64,000 nt of DNA from an uncultured Collinsella sp. (lineage in GTDB: Bacteria; Actinomycetota; Coriobacteriia; Coriobacteriales; Coriobacteriaceae), in NCBI GenBank assembly GCA_902472315.1, contig CABRNM010000005.1, positions 1 to 64,000 of the forward strand, read 5' to 3'. Positions 8,221 through 15,680 of the stretch are shown piece after piece; position 1 is the stretch's first letter; each line of letters starts with the position of its first letter. Made by a program: the position numbers and the translations under genes. The notes below the pieces were generated by a model, which did no database searches, was not told the DNA's origin, and saw nothing but the letters and a program-made list of their open reading frames with translations.

Positions 8221-8265
8221 CCAAAACCACCACAAAGGTGCCTGTCCCCTTTGTGGTGGTTTTGG
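8221..8265 (-). repeat. CCACCACAAAG hairpin repeat, copy 3 (inverted)
   Basis: Arms CCAAAACCACCACAAAG and complement, perfect over 17 bases. The loop reads GTGCCTGTCCC on the plus strand, the reverse complement of copies 1 and 2, so this copy is in the opposite orientation. It lies between convergent genes, where it can stop transcripts from either side. Confidence 0.9.
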
Positions 8266-8277
8266 CCCGAGATAGCA

Positions 8278-8311
8278 AGAAACCCGGTCCTGCACGATGA
8301 ACTGGGTTTCT
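8278..8311 (-). terminator. Terminator of the secE-nusG-rplK-rplA operon
   Basis: Stem AGAAACCC / GGGTTTCT with extra pairing toward the loop, followed on the minus strand by a T-rich stretch. It is 37 bases downstream of the rplA stop. Confidence 0.8.
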
Positions 8312-8348
8312 TTAGCAATGCTTGCTTTGCTCAGGCAGTAACTAAAAG

Positions 8349-9056
8349 TTACTCAGCCAGGAAGTCGCGCTGGATAGCGGGATCAACCTTGATGCCAGGG
8401 CCCATGGTGGAAGACACGGAGATGGACTTAACGTACTTGCCCTTAGCAGAAGCGGGCTTGACGCGCAGGATCTCGGTGTACAGGGCAGCGTAGTTCTCGA
8501 CGAGCTGCTGCTCGGAGAAGGACTTCTTGCCCAGGGGCACGTGGCAGATGCCGTAGCGGTCGGCGCGATACTCAACGCGGCCGGCCTTGAGCTCGGAGAC
8601 CATCTTGGCGACGTCCATGGTCACGGTGCCGAGCTTAGGGTTCGGCATGAGGCCACGGGGACCAAGGATCTTACCGATGCGGCCAACCTTGGCCATCATG
8701 TTCGGCGTAGCGATAGCGGCGTCGAAGTTGATCTCGCCCTTCTGGATCTGGGCGACGAGCTCGTCGGAACCGATGATGTCGGCGCCGGCAGCCTCGGCTT
8801 CGCGGGCCTTCTCGCCCTCGGCGAAGACGGCAACACGAATGGTCTTGCCGGTGCCGTGGGGCAGGGAGATGGAACCGCGGATGTTCTGGTCGGCCTTACG
8901 AGTATCGACGCCCAGACGGAAGTGGGCCTCGACGGTCTCGTCGAACTTGGCGGTGTCGAGCTCCTTGATGAGCTTGGCAGCCTGAAGGGGGGTGTAGAGC
9001 GTGGCGCGGTCGATCTTCTCGGCAGCGGCGTTATAGCTCTTACCATGCTTAGCCAT
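8349..9056 (-). CDS. rplA: 50S ribosomal protein L1
   Basis: A 235-residue ribosomal protein L1, normal length. It binds 23S rRNA at the mobile L1 stalk and helps release E-site tRNA. Recognisable blocks are SLPHGTGKTIRVAVFAEG, the GADIIGSDEL segment, LGPRGLMPNPKLGTVT and VEYRADRYGICHVPLGK. ATG 9056 is preferred over ATG 9062, because the AGGAGGT motif ends only 2-3 bases before 9062 but is 8 bases from 9056. It is last in a minus-strand operon behind rplK; L1 commonly represses its own operon by binding its mRNA. Confidence 0.97.
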   Translation of the reverse strand: MAKHGKSYNAAAEKIDRATLYTPLQAAKLIKELDTAKFDETVEAHFRLGVDTRKADQNIRGSISLPHGTGKTIRVAVFAEGEKAREAEAAGADIIGSDELVAQIQKGEINFDAAIATPNMMAKVGRIGKILGPRGLMPNPKLGTVTMDVAKMVSELKAGRVEYRADRYGICHVPLGKKSFSEQQLVENYAALYTEILRVKPASAKGKYVKSISVSSTMGPGIKVDPAIQRDFLAE

Positions 9057-9173
9057 GTGCATTACCTCCTGTGGTTAAACGGGCGCGAGCCCTCCCACAT
9101 CGTATCGTGTGCCCTATTGCACACATTTAACGGGCGCCCCGGTCGGAGCAGCCGTCGTTACCTAAAGAAATCG

Positions 9174-9602
9174 CTACTCAGCGATGGTGACGCCCATGGA
9201 ACGGGCGGTACCGGCGATGATCTTCTTGGCGGCGTCAATGTCGTTGGCATTGAGGTCCGGCATCTTGATCTCGGCGATCTTGGTGAGCTGCTCCTGGGAG
9301 AGCTGACCAACCTTGTCGGCCTGGGGCTTAGCGGAACCAGACTTGAGGTTCAGCTCCTTCTTGATGAGGTGAGCCGCCGGCGGGGTCTTGGTGATGAAGG
9401 AGAAGGACTTATCCTCGTAGACAGTGATCTCAACGGGGATGATGTCGCCCTTCTTGTCCTGCGTCTCGGCGTTAAAGGCCTGGCAGAACTGCATGATGTT
9501 CACGCCAGCAGCGCCCAGGGCGGGGCCGACGGGAGGAGCGGGGTTAGCTGCACCAGCAGGAATCTGGAGCTTAATGACGTTGGTAACCTTCTTCTCAGCC
9601 AT
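9174..9602 (-). CDS. rplK: 50S ribosomal protein L11
   Basis: A 142-residue ribosomal protein L11, component of the GTPase-associated centre. The N-terminal domain has the proline-rich loop PAGAANPAPPVGPALGAAG that binds thiostrepton and contacts elongation factors; the C-terminal rRNA-binding domain ends with the IIAGTARSMGV block. ATG 9602 is chosen because AAAGGA lies 6 bases upstream, while the in-frame ATG at 9608 sits against it. rplA follows after about 117 bases. Confidence 0.97.
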   Translation of the reverse strand: MAEKKVTNVIKLQIPAGAANPAPPVGPALGAAGVNIMQFCQAFNAETQDKKGDIIPVEITVYEDKSFSFITKTPPAAHLIKKELNLKSGSAKPQADKVGQLSQEQLTKIAEIKMPDLNANDIDAAKKIIAGTARSMGVTIAE

Positions 9603-9722
9603 GGTCATTCCTTTCGAATCACGAGTGTGAAGTACTTGCTATATCGTAAGCACGCACGTGTTAGAAGCACTCCTGAGATGAGCAGTCACAGAAGAAGCAC
9701 GCTCGCGCGAACGGACGAAAAC

Positions 9723-10259
9723 TTAAGCGATGACGGCGACCTGGTTAAAGTCGAGCTCGACCGGCGTCTCGCGACCAAAGATCATCAGCGTGACCTTGAG
9801 CTTGCCTGCCTCGGTGTTAACCTCGGAGACCTTGCCATCAAAGTCGGTAAGCGGGCCATCGGTGACGCGGACGGACGTACCGACCTCAATATCAACCGAC
9901 GTACGCTTGGGCGAATCGCCCTTACCGGGACGACGAGTCATCTTATTGTACTCGTCGCGGGAAAGCGGAGCGGGCTTGCCATTGCCGCCCAGGAAACCGG
10001 TGACGCCGGGCGTGTTGCGAACACACGTCCAAGCATCGTCATCCATCTCCATGCGAACCAGGACATAACCCGGGAAAATCTTGGAATCCTTGGTCTCGCG
10101 CTTGCCACCCTCTTTGATCTCGGTGACGCGCTCCATAGGAATCTCGATATCAAAGATACGGTCCTGCATGCCCATGGTCTCGATGCGATGCTCGAGATCG
10201 GACTTAACACGGTTCTCGTATCCAGAGTAAGTGTGAACGACGTACCAACGCTTAGACAT
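9723..10259 (-). CDS. nusG: Transcription termination/antitermination factor NusG
   Basis: A 178-residue NusG with the N-terminal NGN domain (KRWYVVHTYSGYENRVKSDLE) that binds RNA polymerase and a C-terminal KOW domain (VGTSVRVTDGPLTDFDGKV, residues about 125-150). It couples transcription to translation and to Rho. secE lies 3 bases upstream and rplK follows, the canonical order. Confidence 0.97.
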   Translation of the reverse strand: MSKRWYVVHTYSGYENRVKSDLEHRIETMGMQDRIFDIEIPMERVTEIKEGGKRETKDSKIFPGYVLVRMEMDDDAWTCVRNTPGVTGFLGGNGKPAPLSRDEYNKMTRRPGKGDSPKRTSVDIEVGTSVRVTDGPLTDFDGKVSEVNTEAGKLKVTLMIFGRETPVELDFNQVAVIA

Positions 10260-10262
10260 GGT

Positions 10263-10601
10263 TTAGCCCCTCAATCCGGAGAACAGAGCAAGAGCCTCGC
10301 CAAAGCCAGCATCGAGCAGAGCGATGACGACGCCGACGACGATCAGAGAAGCGCAAACGACGACCGAGTAGTTCACGAGCTCCTTCTTATCGGGCCACGT
10401 GACACGCTTCATCTCGGACTTCACCGAAGCGAAATACTTCTTGGTGCGGGCGAAGAAACCAGGCTTCTCGTTCTTCTTGGACTTCGCAGCCTTCTCGTTC
10501 TTCTTGGCAACGGCCTTCTTGGCCTCAACCTTGGAGTTGGCGGCAGCGTTGTTGGCAGGTGCCGGCTGCTGAGCCTTCTTCTTGTTCTTCTTGTTGGCCA
10601 T
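10263..10601 (-). CDS. secE: Preprotein translocase subunit SecE
   Basis: A 112-residue SecE. About the first 55 residues are lysine/alanine-rich and probably disordered; then comes the conserved amphipathic helix FASVKSEMKRVTWPDKKELV and one membrane segment (VVVCASLIVVGVVIALLDAG). It clamps SecY in the Sec translocon. The basic extension is longer than in Firmicutes and is usual in Actinobacteria. It is co-transcribed with tRNA-Trp and rpmG upstream and nusG downstream. Confidence 0.95.
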   Translation of the reverse strand: MANKKNKKKAQQPAPANNAAANSKVEAKKAVAKKNEKAAKSKKNEKPGFFARTKKYFASVKSEMKRVTWPDKKELVNYSVVVCASLIVVGVVIALLDAGFGEALALFSGLRG

Positions 10602-10677
10602 TTGGGTTACCTCCGCGCAATGCGCTTATACATGAGTAAACCGTAAGCCCCCAATTGGGAGCTTACGGAATAATGAC

Positions 10678-10753
10678 TGGCACGCCAGGAAGGACTCGAA
10701 CCCTCAACACTCGGTTTTGGAGACCGATGCTCTACCAATTGAACTACTGGCGT
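10678..10753 (-). tRNA. tRNA-Trp (CCA)
   Basis: A complete cloverleaf: acceptor ACGCCAG / CTGGCGT, anticodon loop CTCCAAA with anticodon CCA, T loop TTCGAGT, discriminator G and encoded 3' CCA. It sits between rpmG and secE as in many actinobacteria and chloroflexi. Confidence 0.97.
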
Positions 10754-10766
10754 ATGTGACTAGAGA

Positions 10767-10916
10767 CTAGCGAGTCTCTTTGTGCAGCGTGTGGTGACGG
10801 CACCAGGGGCAATACTTCTTGATCTCCATACGATCAGGCATGTTCGACTTGTTCTTGGTGGTCGTATAGTTGCGGCGCTTGCACTCAGTGCACGCAAGAG
10901 TAACTAGAGTACGCAT
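10767..10916 (-). CDS. rpmG: 50S ribosomal protein L33
   Basis: A 49-residue L33 that is easy to miss because of its size. The protein begins MRTLVTLACTECKRRNYTT and has the zinc-ribbon cysteines C9, C12, C36 and C39, so it is the zinc-dependent C+ form. Start ATG 10916 follows GAAAGG. It is the first gene of the operon that continues with tRNA-Trp, secE, nusG, rplK and rplA, and its promoter lies about 50 bases upstream. A zinc-free paralogue may exist elsewhere in the genome. Confidence 0.95.
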   Translation of the reverse strand: MRTLVTLACTECKRRNYTTTKNKSNMPDRMEIKKYCPWCRHHTLHKETR

Positions 10917-10961
10917 TTATCCTGAACCTTTCATTTCCGCCCCGTACGGGCACGAGTTGGT

Positions 10962-10991
10962 ACTTTATCAGCTCTACGTAAGTGCTGTCAA
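10962..10991 (-). promoter_or_regulatory. Promoter of rpmG-trnW-secE-nusG-rplKA
   Basis: On the minus strand a perfect -35 TTGACA (10986-10991), an 18-base spacer and -10 TAAAGT (10962-10967). The 17 bases around the -35, GAGGTTTTCATTGACAG, are almost identical to those of the tuf promoter. Confidence 0.7.
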
Positions 10992-11135
10992 TGAAAACCT
11001 CGAATCAATTGGTTCTCGCTGGATCCATTCATATTTGGAACACATCAATGAAGCCAGCGAGATCTAATCGATCCCTCACGCTCGGCTTAAGGGCAAGCGA
11101 AGCGCAATCGGCAGGGAATAAGCCCCGCGTAGAAA

Positions 11136-11166
11136 AGAACCCGGCACCCTATAAGTGCCGGGTTCT
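11136..11166 (-). terminator. Terminator of the tRNA-tuf transcript
   Basis: Perfect 12-bp stem AGAACCCGGCAC / GTGCCGGGTTCT with a 7-nt loop and a following TTTTCT on the minus strand, 30 bases after the tuf stop. Confidence 0.93.
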
Positions 11167-11195
11167 CTCTAAGTCAGCTAAATCAAAGAGCTAAT

Positions 11196-12386
11196 TTACT
11201 CAATGATCGTGGAGACGATGCCCGAACCGACGGTGTGGCCACCCTCGCGGATAGCGAAGCGCAGGCCCTCCTCCATGGCGATCGGGTGAATGAGGTCGCC
11301 CTCGATGGTGATGTGGTCACCAGGCATAGCCATCTCGGTGCCCTCGGGAAGCTTGACCGTACCGGTAACGTCGGTGGTACGGAAGTAGAACTGGGGACGA
11401 TAACCATCGAAGAACGGAGTGTGACGGCCGCCCTCCTCCTTGGTCAGAACGTAGATCTCGCCGGTGAACTTGGTGTGCGGGGTAACCGAACCGGGCTTGC
11501 AGAGAACCTGGCCGCGCTCGATGTCCTCGCGCTTGATGCCGCGGAGCAGCAGACCGACGTTGTCGCCAGCCTCGCAGAAGTCCATGGACTTACGGAACAT
11601 CTCGATACCGGTAACGACGGTGTTCTGGGTATCCTTGATGCCGACGATCTCGACGGGCTCGTTGAGCTTGAGCTCACCGCGCTCGACACGGCCGGTAGCA
11701 ACGGTACCACGACCAGAGATGGTCATAACGTCCTCAACGGCCATCAGGAACGGGAGGTCGTTGTTACGAGCAGGCGTCGGGATGTACTCGTCGACGGCCT
11801 TCATGAGCTCGCGAATGGCGTCCATCCACTTGGCGTCGCCCTCGAGAGCGCCCAGAGCGGAACCACGGATGACGGGGATGTCGTCGCCGGGGAAATCGTA
11901 CTCGGAGAGGAGCTCACGGGTCTCCATCTCGACGAGGTCGATGAGCTCGTCATCGTCGACCATGTCGCACTTGTTCAGGAAGACGACGATGTAGGGAACG
12001 CCGACCTGACGGGCGAGCAGGATGTGCTCGCGGGTCTGAGCCATGGGGCCGTCGGTAGCGGCGATGACCAGGATAGCGCCGTCCATCTGAGCAGCACCGG
12101 AGATCATGTTCTTGACGTAGTCAGCGTGGCCCGGGCAGTCAACGTGAGCGTAGTGACGGGCAGCAGTCTCGTACTCGACGTGGGAGACGGAGATCGTAAT
12201 GCCGCGCTCGCGCTCCTCGGGAGCCTTGTCGATGTTCTCGAACGCAGTGAAGTCAGCCTTGCAGCCCTCGGTCTCGGAGAGAACCTTGGTGATGGCAGCG
12301 GTCAGCGTGGTCTTGCCGTGGTCGACGTGACCAATGGTGCCGATGTTAACATGCGGCTTAGTGCGCTCAAACTTCTCTTTGGCCAT
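11196..12386 (-). CDS. tuf: Elongation factor Tu
   Basis: A 396-residue EF-Tu that carries aminoacyl-tRNA to the ribosome. GTP-binding motifs are GHVDHGKTT (about 19-27), DCPGHADY, and NKCDMVDD; domains 2 and 3 end with GGRTVGSGIVSTI-type sequence (here GGHTVGSGIV). It has strongly biased codon use, as expected for a highly expressed gene. It follows tRNA-Tyr, tRNA-Thr and tRNA-Met on the same strand and shares their promoter, about 400 bases upstream. Confidence 0.98.
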   Translation of the reverse strand: MAKEKFERTKPHVNIGTIGHVDHGKTTLTAAITKVLSETEGCKADFTAFENIDKAPEERERGITISVSHVEYETAARHYAHVDCPGHADYVKNMISGAAQMDGAILVIAATDGPMAQTREHILLARQVGVPYIVVFLNKCDMVDDDELIDLVEMETRELLSEYDFPGDDIPVIRGSALGALEGDAKWMDAIRELMKAVDEYIPTPARNNDLPFLMAVEDVMTISGRGTVATGRVERGELKLNEPVEIVGIKDTQNTVVTGIEMFRKSMDFCEAGDNVGLLLRGIKREDIERGQVLCKPGSVTPHTKFTGEIYVLTKEEGGRHTPFFDGYRPQFYFRTTDVTGTVKLPEGTEMAMPGDHITIEGDLIHPIAMEEGLRFAIREGGHTVGSGIVSTIIE

Positions 12387-12482
12387 AAAGCCCTCCTCTT
12401 AACAGGTCGTCCCCGGACGGGACTTTGCCTTTATACCATAGTGGCCTCTCAACATACTATTGAGAAGCCACCGTGTTACCTA

Positions 12483-12559
12483 TGGTAGCGGTGACTGGAT
12501 TCGAACCAGTGACGCCACGGGTATGAACCGTGTGCTCTAACCAACTGAGCTACACCGCC
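12483..12559 (-). tRNA. tRNA-Met (CAT), probably elongator
   Basis: Acceptor GGCGGTG / CACCGCT (one G-U pair), anticodon loop TTCATAC, T loop TTCGAAT, discriminator A and encoded CCA. It does not have the unpaired first base of an initiator tRNA. The same anticodon is also used by lysidine-modified tRNA-Ile, so the amino acid is not absolutely certain. It lies directly upstream of tuf. Confidence 0.9.
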
Positions 12560-12562
12560 GGA

Positions 12563-12638
12563 TGGAGCCTGCAACCAGACTTGAACTGGTGACCTCTTCG
12601 TTACCAACGAAGTGCTCTACCGACTGAGCTATACAGGC
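12563..12638 (-). tRNA. tRNA-Thr (GGT)
   Basis: Acceptor GCCTGTA / TGCAGGC, anticodon stem CTTCG / CGAAG with loop TTGGTAA (anticodon GGT), discriminator T and encoded CCA. It is 3 bases upstream of tRNA-Met and co-transcribed with it. Confidence 0.96.
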
Positions 12639-12648
12639 ACTTGACGGG

Positions 12649-12730
12649 TGGGAGCTATAGGATTCGAACCTATGTAGGCAGAGCCAACGGGTTTACAGCC
12701 CGTCCCCATTAACCACTCGGGCAAACTCCC
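12649..12730 (-). tRNA. tRNA-Tyr (GTA)
   Basis: A class II tRNA of 82 bases with a long variable arm. Acceptor GGGAGTT / AGCTCCC, anticodon loop CTGTAAA (anticodon GTA), T loop TTCGAAT. The 3' CCA is not encoded: CCC follows the discriminator A, unlike the two tRNAs next to it. It is first in the tRNA-tuf transcript. Confidence 0.95.
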
Positions 12731-12792
12731 AATCGTTCAAGTATCCGCAGGTTCTTTGGTCTTTTGGACCGCCGCCCCCGCGAACGAAGAAG

Positions 12793-12822
12793 ATAATACG
12801 ATGCCACCTTGGGGGCTGTCAA
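12793..12822 (-). promoter_or_regulatory. Promoter of the tRNA-Tyr-Thr-Met-tuf operon
   Basis: On the minus strand TTGACA (12817-12822), an 18-base spacer and TATTAT (12793-12798), about 60 bases before tRNA-Tyr. The preceding bases GAGGTTTTCGTTGACAG match the rpmG promoter except for one position. Confidence 0.85.
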
Positions 12823-13037
12823 CGAAAACCTCTAGATACACGGTGCCGGGCGTATCTATATGCTTTTGACCTGCGGTTTTACTGAGTTTGGATATGAAGG
12901 ACGGTGGATTTCGCTACGCTGGTGACATTTCCCAAGGGAACACTTTGGCACGGTGGAGTACACCTAGAGCATCGACCTTTGATAACGACCCTCTTGCACT
13001 ATTACATAGGCTGCGATCGGGCTTCCACGGCACGATC

Positions 13038-13153
13038 GAGCGTGGATAATCTCCCTCTTCTAGCACGGCTTCGAACCCAAAGTGGCAGATTATCCACGCT
13101 CATTCACTAAGCGGGAGATTTTCCACGTTCGTACGTCCAGAAATCCACGCTCA
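13038..13153. repeat. GAGCGTGGAT palindrome with two degenerate half-copies
   Basis: GAGCGTGGATAATCT (13038-13052) is perfectly complementary to 13087-13101. Two further versions of the right arm, AGATTTTCCACGTTC and AGAAATCCACGCTC, follow in direct orientation within the next 50 bases. The function is unknown; the arms could be protein sites or decayed copies of a small palindromic element. Confidence 0.7.
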
Positions 13154-13189
13154 AGGTAAACGGCTGGGCCCGCTCCCGCCTTTGTCTCT

Positions 13190-13320
13190 ATCTGTAACAT
13201 TTAGAGAACATTTTCTCCCCTATCTGTTACAGATCGAGATGTTTCGCAGAGACTCTGGCTTACGTCTCATTCTGTAACAGTACGAACGGTTTTCCGCCCC
13301 TTCGTGTTACAGATCGAGAC
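13190..13320. repeat. Two tandem TGTTACAGA hairpins, period 80
   Basis: Hairpin 1: ATCTGTAACA (13190-13199) with TGTTACAGAT (13225-13234). Hairpin 2: TCTGTAACA (13271-13279) with TGTTACAGA (13305-13313), extended by GTCTC / GAGAC. Left and right arms are both repeated at exactly 80 bases, so this is a tandem duplication of a hairpin just beyond the 3' end of the next gene. Confidence 0.8.
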
Positions 13321-13326
13321 ATTTAT

Positions 13327-14325
13327 CTATTCTCGCCTTACATCCACCACATCAGCCCAGTCAATAACATCGTAGTCATCATCGCTTCGCCAGACGACAC
13401 ACTTGGGTCGTGAATCCGCTTGGACCGCATTGCCCCTCGCCGCTTGAGGACGACTCGCAAAGAAGCGCTCAAGCTCAGCTCGCGGCAAGATAACCCCTTG
13501 CACGCTCCTGCCATCCTCAAGACACACCCGTGCGCGGCGGCCAGCCTTTTCATATAAGAGCCAATTGGCAACCTGCGAAGGCCCGCCCCCGGGCACTTTA
13601 TCCCCTGGAATATCAGGAACAAACATGGGGTCAACCTCTTCCAGTTGAGCAAAGCCCATCCCCTTTAGACGCGAACCAAGTTTCTCCTTAGCGTAACCGC
13701 TCAGCTCGCGCTTGATCATGCCTGCAATACGCCGAGCCGTCCTACCATGGGGATCAAACCGGCTGCATCCGCGCTCATAGGCAGCCAGCGCATCCATAAG
13801 CACGTAGACCTCGCTCAAATTGAGCGGCAGCGCCAGCGGGTGTACCGAGGACCTGAATTCGCCGCGATACCCAAACTCCTCGGCTACGCACATGCCGCCG
13901 ATACGCACGCCATCGCGAATCCTGGCACGGCGCTCCCCCACCGCGTTCTTGCTGCACAGCAAAACGTTATAGGCGATGTCTTCCTGCGAGCGCTCTTCGT
14001 GGGAAACGGTGAGCATAATCAGGTCTGCCTCTTCACCGCCAATAAAGGAATCCTTGAGCTCGTAGCCCTTCATGCCTTTGTTGGACGGCTCGGCTGCAAG
14101 CAGCGCAAAAAGCTCGTGCACCTGATGGTAGAGCGCAAGGCGTCCCTGCAAATATGGACCATCGGGACCATTTGCATACGCCTTGATATGCATGCGCAAG
14201 CTCCCCGTATCGACGGGCGCAGCCTCCATCTGGCTAATAGCATATCCCTCGCCTGGATGGGAAACCATGTCGTTAAGCTCGACCGCATCTGGCATGTTTC
14301 TTTTTATGTACTGTCCAAGCAGCAT
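13327..14325 (-). CDS. Hypothetical protein, possibly distant WYL-type regulator
   Basis: A 332-residue soluble protein that I do not recognise. It has no signal peptide, membrane helix or clear N-terminal HTH. A segment near residue 180 (LPLNLSEVYVLMDAL) and the C-terminal part (ARVCLEDGRSVQGVIL ... DVIDWADVVDVR) faintly resemble WYL-domain transcription factors, but the match is too weak to name it. Codon use fits a real gene. ATG 14325 has only a weak, distant GAAAGG, so an internal start is possible. The gene ends just before the tandem TGTTACAGA hairpins and lies 29 bases downstream of another unknown gene on the same strand. Confidence 0.6.
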   Translation of the reverse strand: MLLGQYIKRNMPDAVELNDMVSHPGEGYAISQMEAAPVDTGSLRMHIKAYANGPDGPYLQGRLALYHQVHELFALLAAEPSNKGMKGYELKDSFIGGEEADLIMLTVSHEERSQEDIAYNVLLCSKNAVGERRARIRDGVRIGGMCVAEEFGYRGEFRSSVHPLALPLNLSEVYVLMDALAAYERGCSRFDPHGRTARRIAGMIKRELSGYAKEKLGSRLKGMGFAQLEEVDPMFVPDIPGDKVPGGGPSQVANWLLYEKAGRRARVCLEDGRSVQGVILPRAELERFFASRPQAARGNAVQADSRPKCVVWRSDDDYDVIDWADVVDVRRE

Positions 14326-14354
14326 TGGTGGCGCCCGCCTTTCTAATCTTTAAC

Positions 14355-15026
14355 CTATCGATATTTTCTCTTCGAGTCCATCTCAAGATAGCGCTGGATT
14401 TTGTCGAGCGACAGATTGGTCCGGCCCAGGGACTCTGCCGCCGTCAAAATCTTCTGTGCAAGATTTGATCCAAAGTAGTAAATCACATCCCCGTTGGCGA
14501 TTCGCTCAACGTATTCGTCTCCAATTTTGTTAATGAGAGAGAAAAACTCGGGGCACAGCAGGGGATAGCGCTCAGCTATTTCCGTAATCCCCGCATGGCC
14601 AAAATCGGCAACGTCCTCGCACTGCCGCTCAAGATCTTCGATACCGTGGCCATTAAGGCCGCGCCCGCAGGAAAAAGCAAGGCCGCGAGACAGGGCAGTT
14701 TTGACGCGTTGCCCCTGCTCGTCCGATAGCTTTCCACCCAGCAGGGCTCGCATCATGATCTGGCAGCAAGCGTACGTAGGTCGATAGAGAAAATCGACAC
14801 GTGCATCACTGGGCATATGGCAATCGCTGCTCAGAGGAAAACAACCGTCTTCTCGTTGCGACTCGAGAATGACATCGAGGGACTCGCGCCAATCCGGATC
14901 GTCATCCAAACCATAATCGCGAAAATAGCGCAGCAGCTGCATCTGCATATCCATGACACAAGTACTGACGATCGGCTTACCTGTTGCCCTGTTCCTGCCG
15001 GCAATGTCGCAAAGAGGGTAAATCAT
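14355..15026 (-). CDS. Hypothetical protein, possible alpha/alpha-toroid repeat
   Basis: A 223-residue protein of unknown function. Residues about 45-60 (LDVILESQREDGCFP) look like one repeat of the alpha/alpha toroid found in prenyltransferases and terpene cyclases; it has several cysteines but no complete metal-binding set that I can identify. I start it at ATG 15026 because GAAAGGAAG lies 6-7 bases upstream; an in-frame ATG exists at 15113 without a good site. It probably shares a transcript with the gene ending at 13327. Confidence 0.6.
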   Translation of the reverse strand: MIYPLCDIAGRNRATGKPIVSTCVMDMQMQLLRYFRDYGLDDDPDWRESLDVILESQREDGCFPLSSDCHMPSDARVDFLYRPTYACCQIMMRALLGGKLSDEQGQRVKTALSRGLAFSCGRGLNGHGIEDLERQCEDVADFGHAGITEIAERYPLLCPEFFSLINKIGDEYVERIANGDVIYYFGSNLAQKILTAAESLGRTNLSLDKIQRYLEMDSKRKYR

Positions 15027-15266
15027 GGTCTTCTTCCTTTCCATAGACCTGATGCCAGCGATTCCGTTTCGCTGACCTTGTTGATTCCATTCTCTTTTGT
15101 GGGGCCATATCAAACGACCAAGCAGTGCTTGGTTATTGCGGGCTGGAGGGCTAACTGGGCGGAATCATCTACCTTTGCAGGTGCACTCATACGCAACGTC
15201 GCCGGGACGCCCCACCCTCCGCCTTCCGCATGTGCGACACTTCACAAGCAACAAATCATCGCCAGA

Positions 15267-15476
15267 ATGTTTTACGGAGATAAGGTCAATCAGCTCGGAG
15301 AATTTCGCAAGAAGGCACGCTTGGTCACGTACTGCGCCCTTGCCATCGCCGTCGTATTTGCCCTCATTGCGGGCGGATTCTCCAATAGGCTCAGGAGTGT
15401 CGTGGCCGTCGACAACGCTCGTGCCATTATCGAAAGCTACCACGGTAAGCGCCCGCTTATTCGACTGACGCTTTAG
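15267..15476 (+). CDS. Small single-pass membrane protein, hypothetical
   Basis: A 69-residue open frame with one membrane segment (TYCALAIAVVFALIAGGF, about residues 22-40) followed by a basic and polar tail. Codon third positions are GC-rich as in neighbouring genes, more so than in the antisense frame over the same bases. There is no convincing ribosome-binding site, so either the true start or the gene itself is uncertain. It lies upstream of two further membrane frames on the same strand. Confidence 0.4.
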   Translation: MFYGDKVNQLGEFRKKARLVTYCALAIAVVFALIAGGFSNRLRSVVAVDNARAIIESYHGKRPLIRLTL

Positions 15477-15590
15477 GCGATACAAAACGAAAGCGTGTCG
15501 GCAGCCACGGGTTGTTGCTCAACAAATACACTGCCGCCTGTGGCATACTTTATTCACTAATGCATCGATAGCATCGAGAAAGAGAATGTC

Positions 15591-15680
15591 ATGGTCCCTT
15601 CGGGTAACGGCTGCAGCCAGATCATCATCATCGCTTTGGGCATTTGCCTTGGCCTGACTATGTTTGCGGTCTGTGGCTAA
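15591..15680 (+). CDS. Possible 29-residue membrane peptide
   Basis: A short open frame starting MVPSGNGCSQIIIIALGIC and ending FAVCG, almost entirely one hydrophobic helix. GAAAGAGA lies 5-8 bases upstream of ATG 15591. Its end overlaps the likely GTG start of the next membrane protein by 8 bases, suggesting a coupled pair. It could be a real small membrane protein or a leader peptide; evidence is limited to position and composition. Confidence 0.35.
   Translation: MVPSGNGCSQIIIIALGICLGLTMFAVCG

Larger units (their letters stand above)
12823..13326. other. Intergenic stretch with palindromes, no gene seen
   Basis: About 500 bases between the tuf operon promoter and the next minus-strand gene. 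Open frames here lack ribosome-binding sites and the base use of neighbouring genes. The content is repeats: a 15-bp perfect inverted repeat with related half-copies (13038-13153) and two tandem hairpins with an 80-base period (13190-13320). Confidence 0.7.

Noticed and set aside
8541..10646. A 701-codon plus-strand frame opposite rplA, rplK, nusG and secE
   Set aside because: It is antisense to four certain ribosomal/transcription genes. High GC and biased codons leave few stops on the opposite strand. Low-complexity Gly/Leu/Asp composition and no family resemblance.
12904..13110. A 68-codon plus-strand frame
   Set aside because: No ribosome-binding site, overlaps the GAGCGTGGAT palindrome, and the composition is not coding-like.
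13038..13320. Possible CRISPR array
   Set aside because: The repeats are palindromic and of two unrelated kinds, with only two or three copies and no uniform spacers; no cas genes nearby.
15165..15485. A 106-codon minus-strand frame with a CxxC...CxC pattern at the end
   Set aside because: The plus frame over the same bases has better codon third positions and a membrane helix. The cysteine pattern is incomplete for a zinc ribbon. Not excluded, but weaker.
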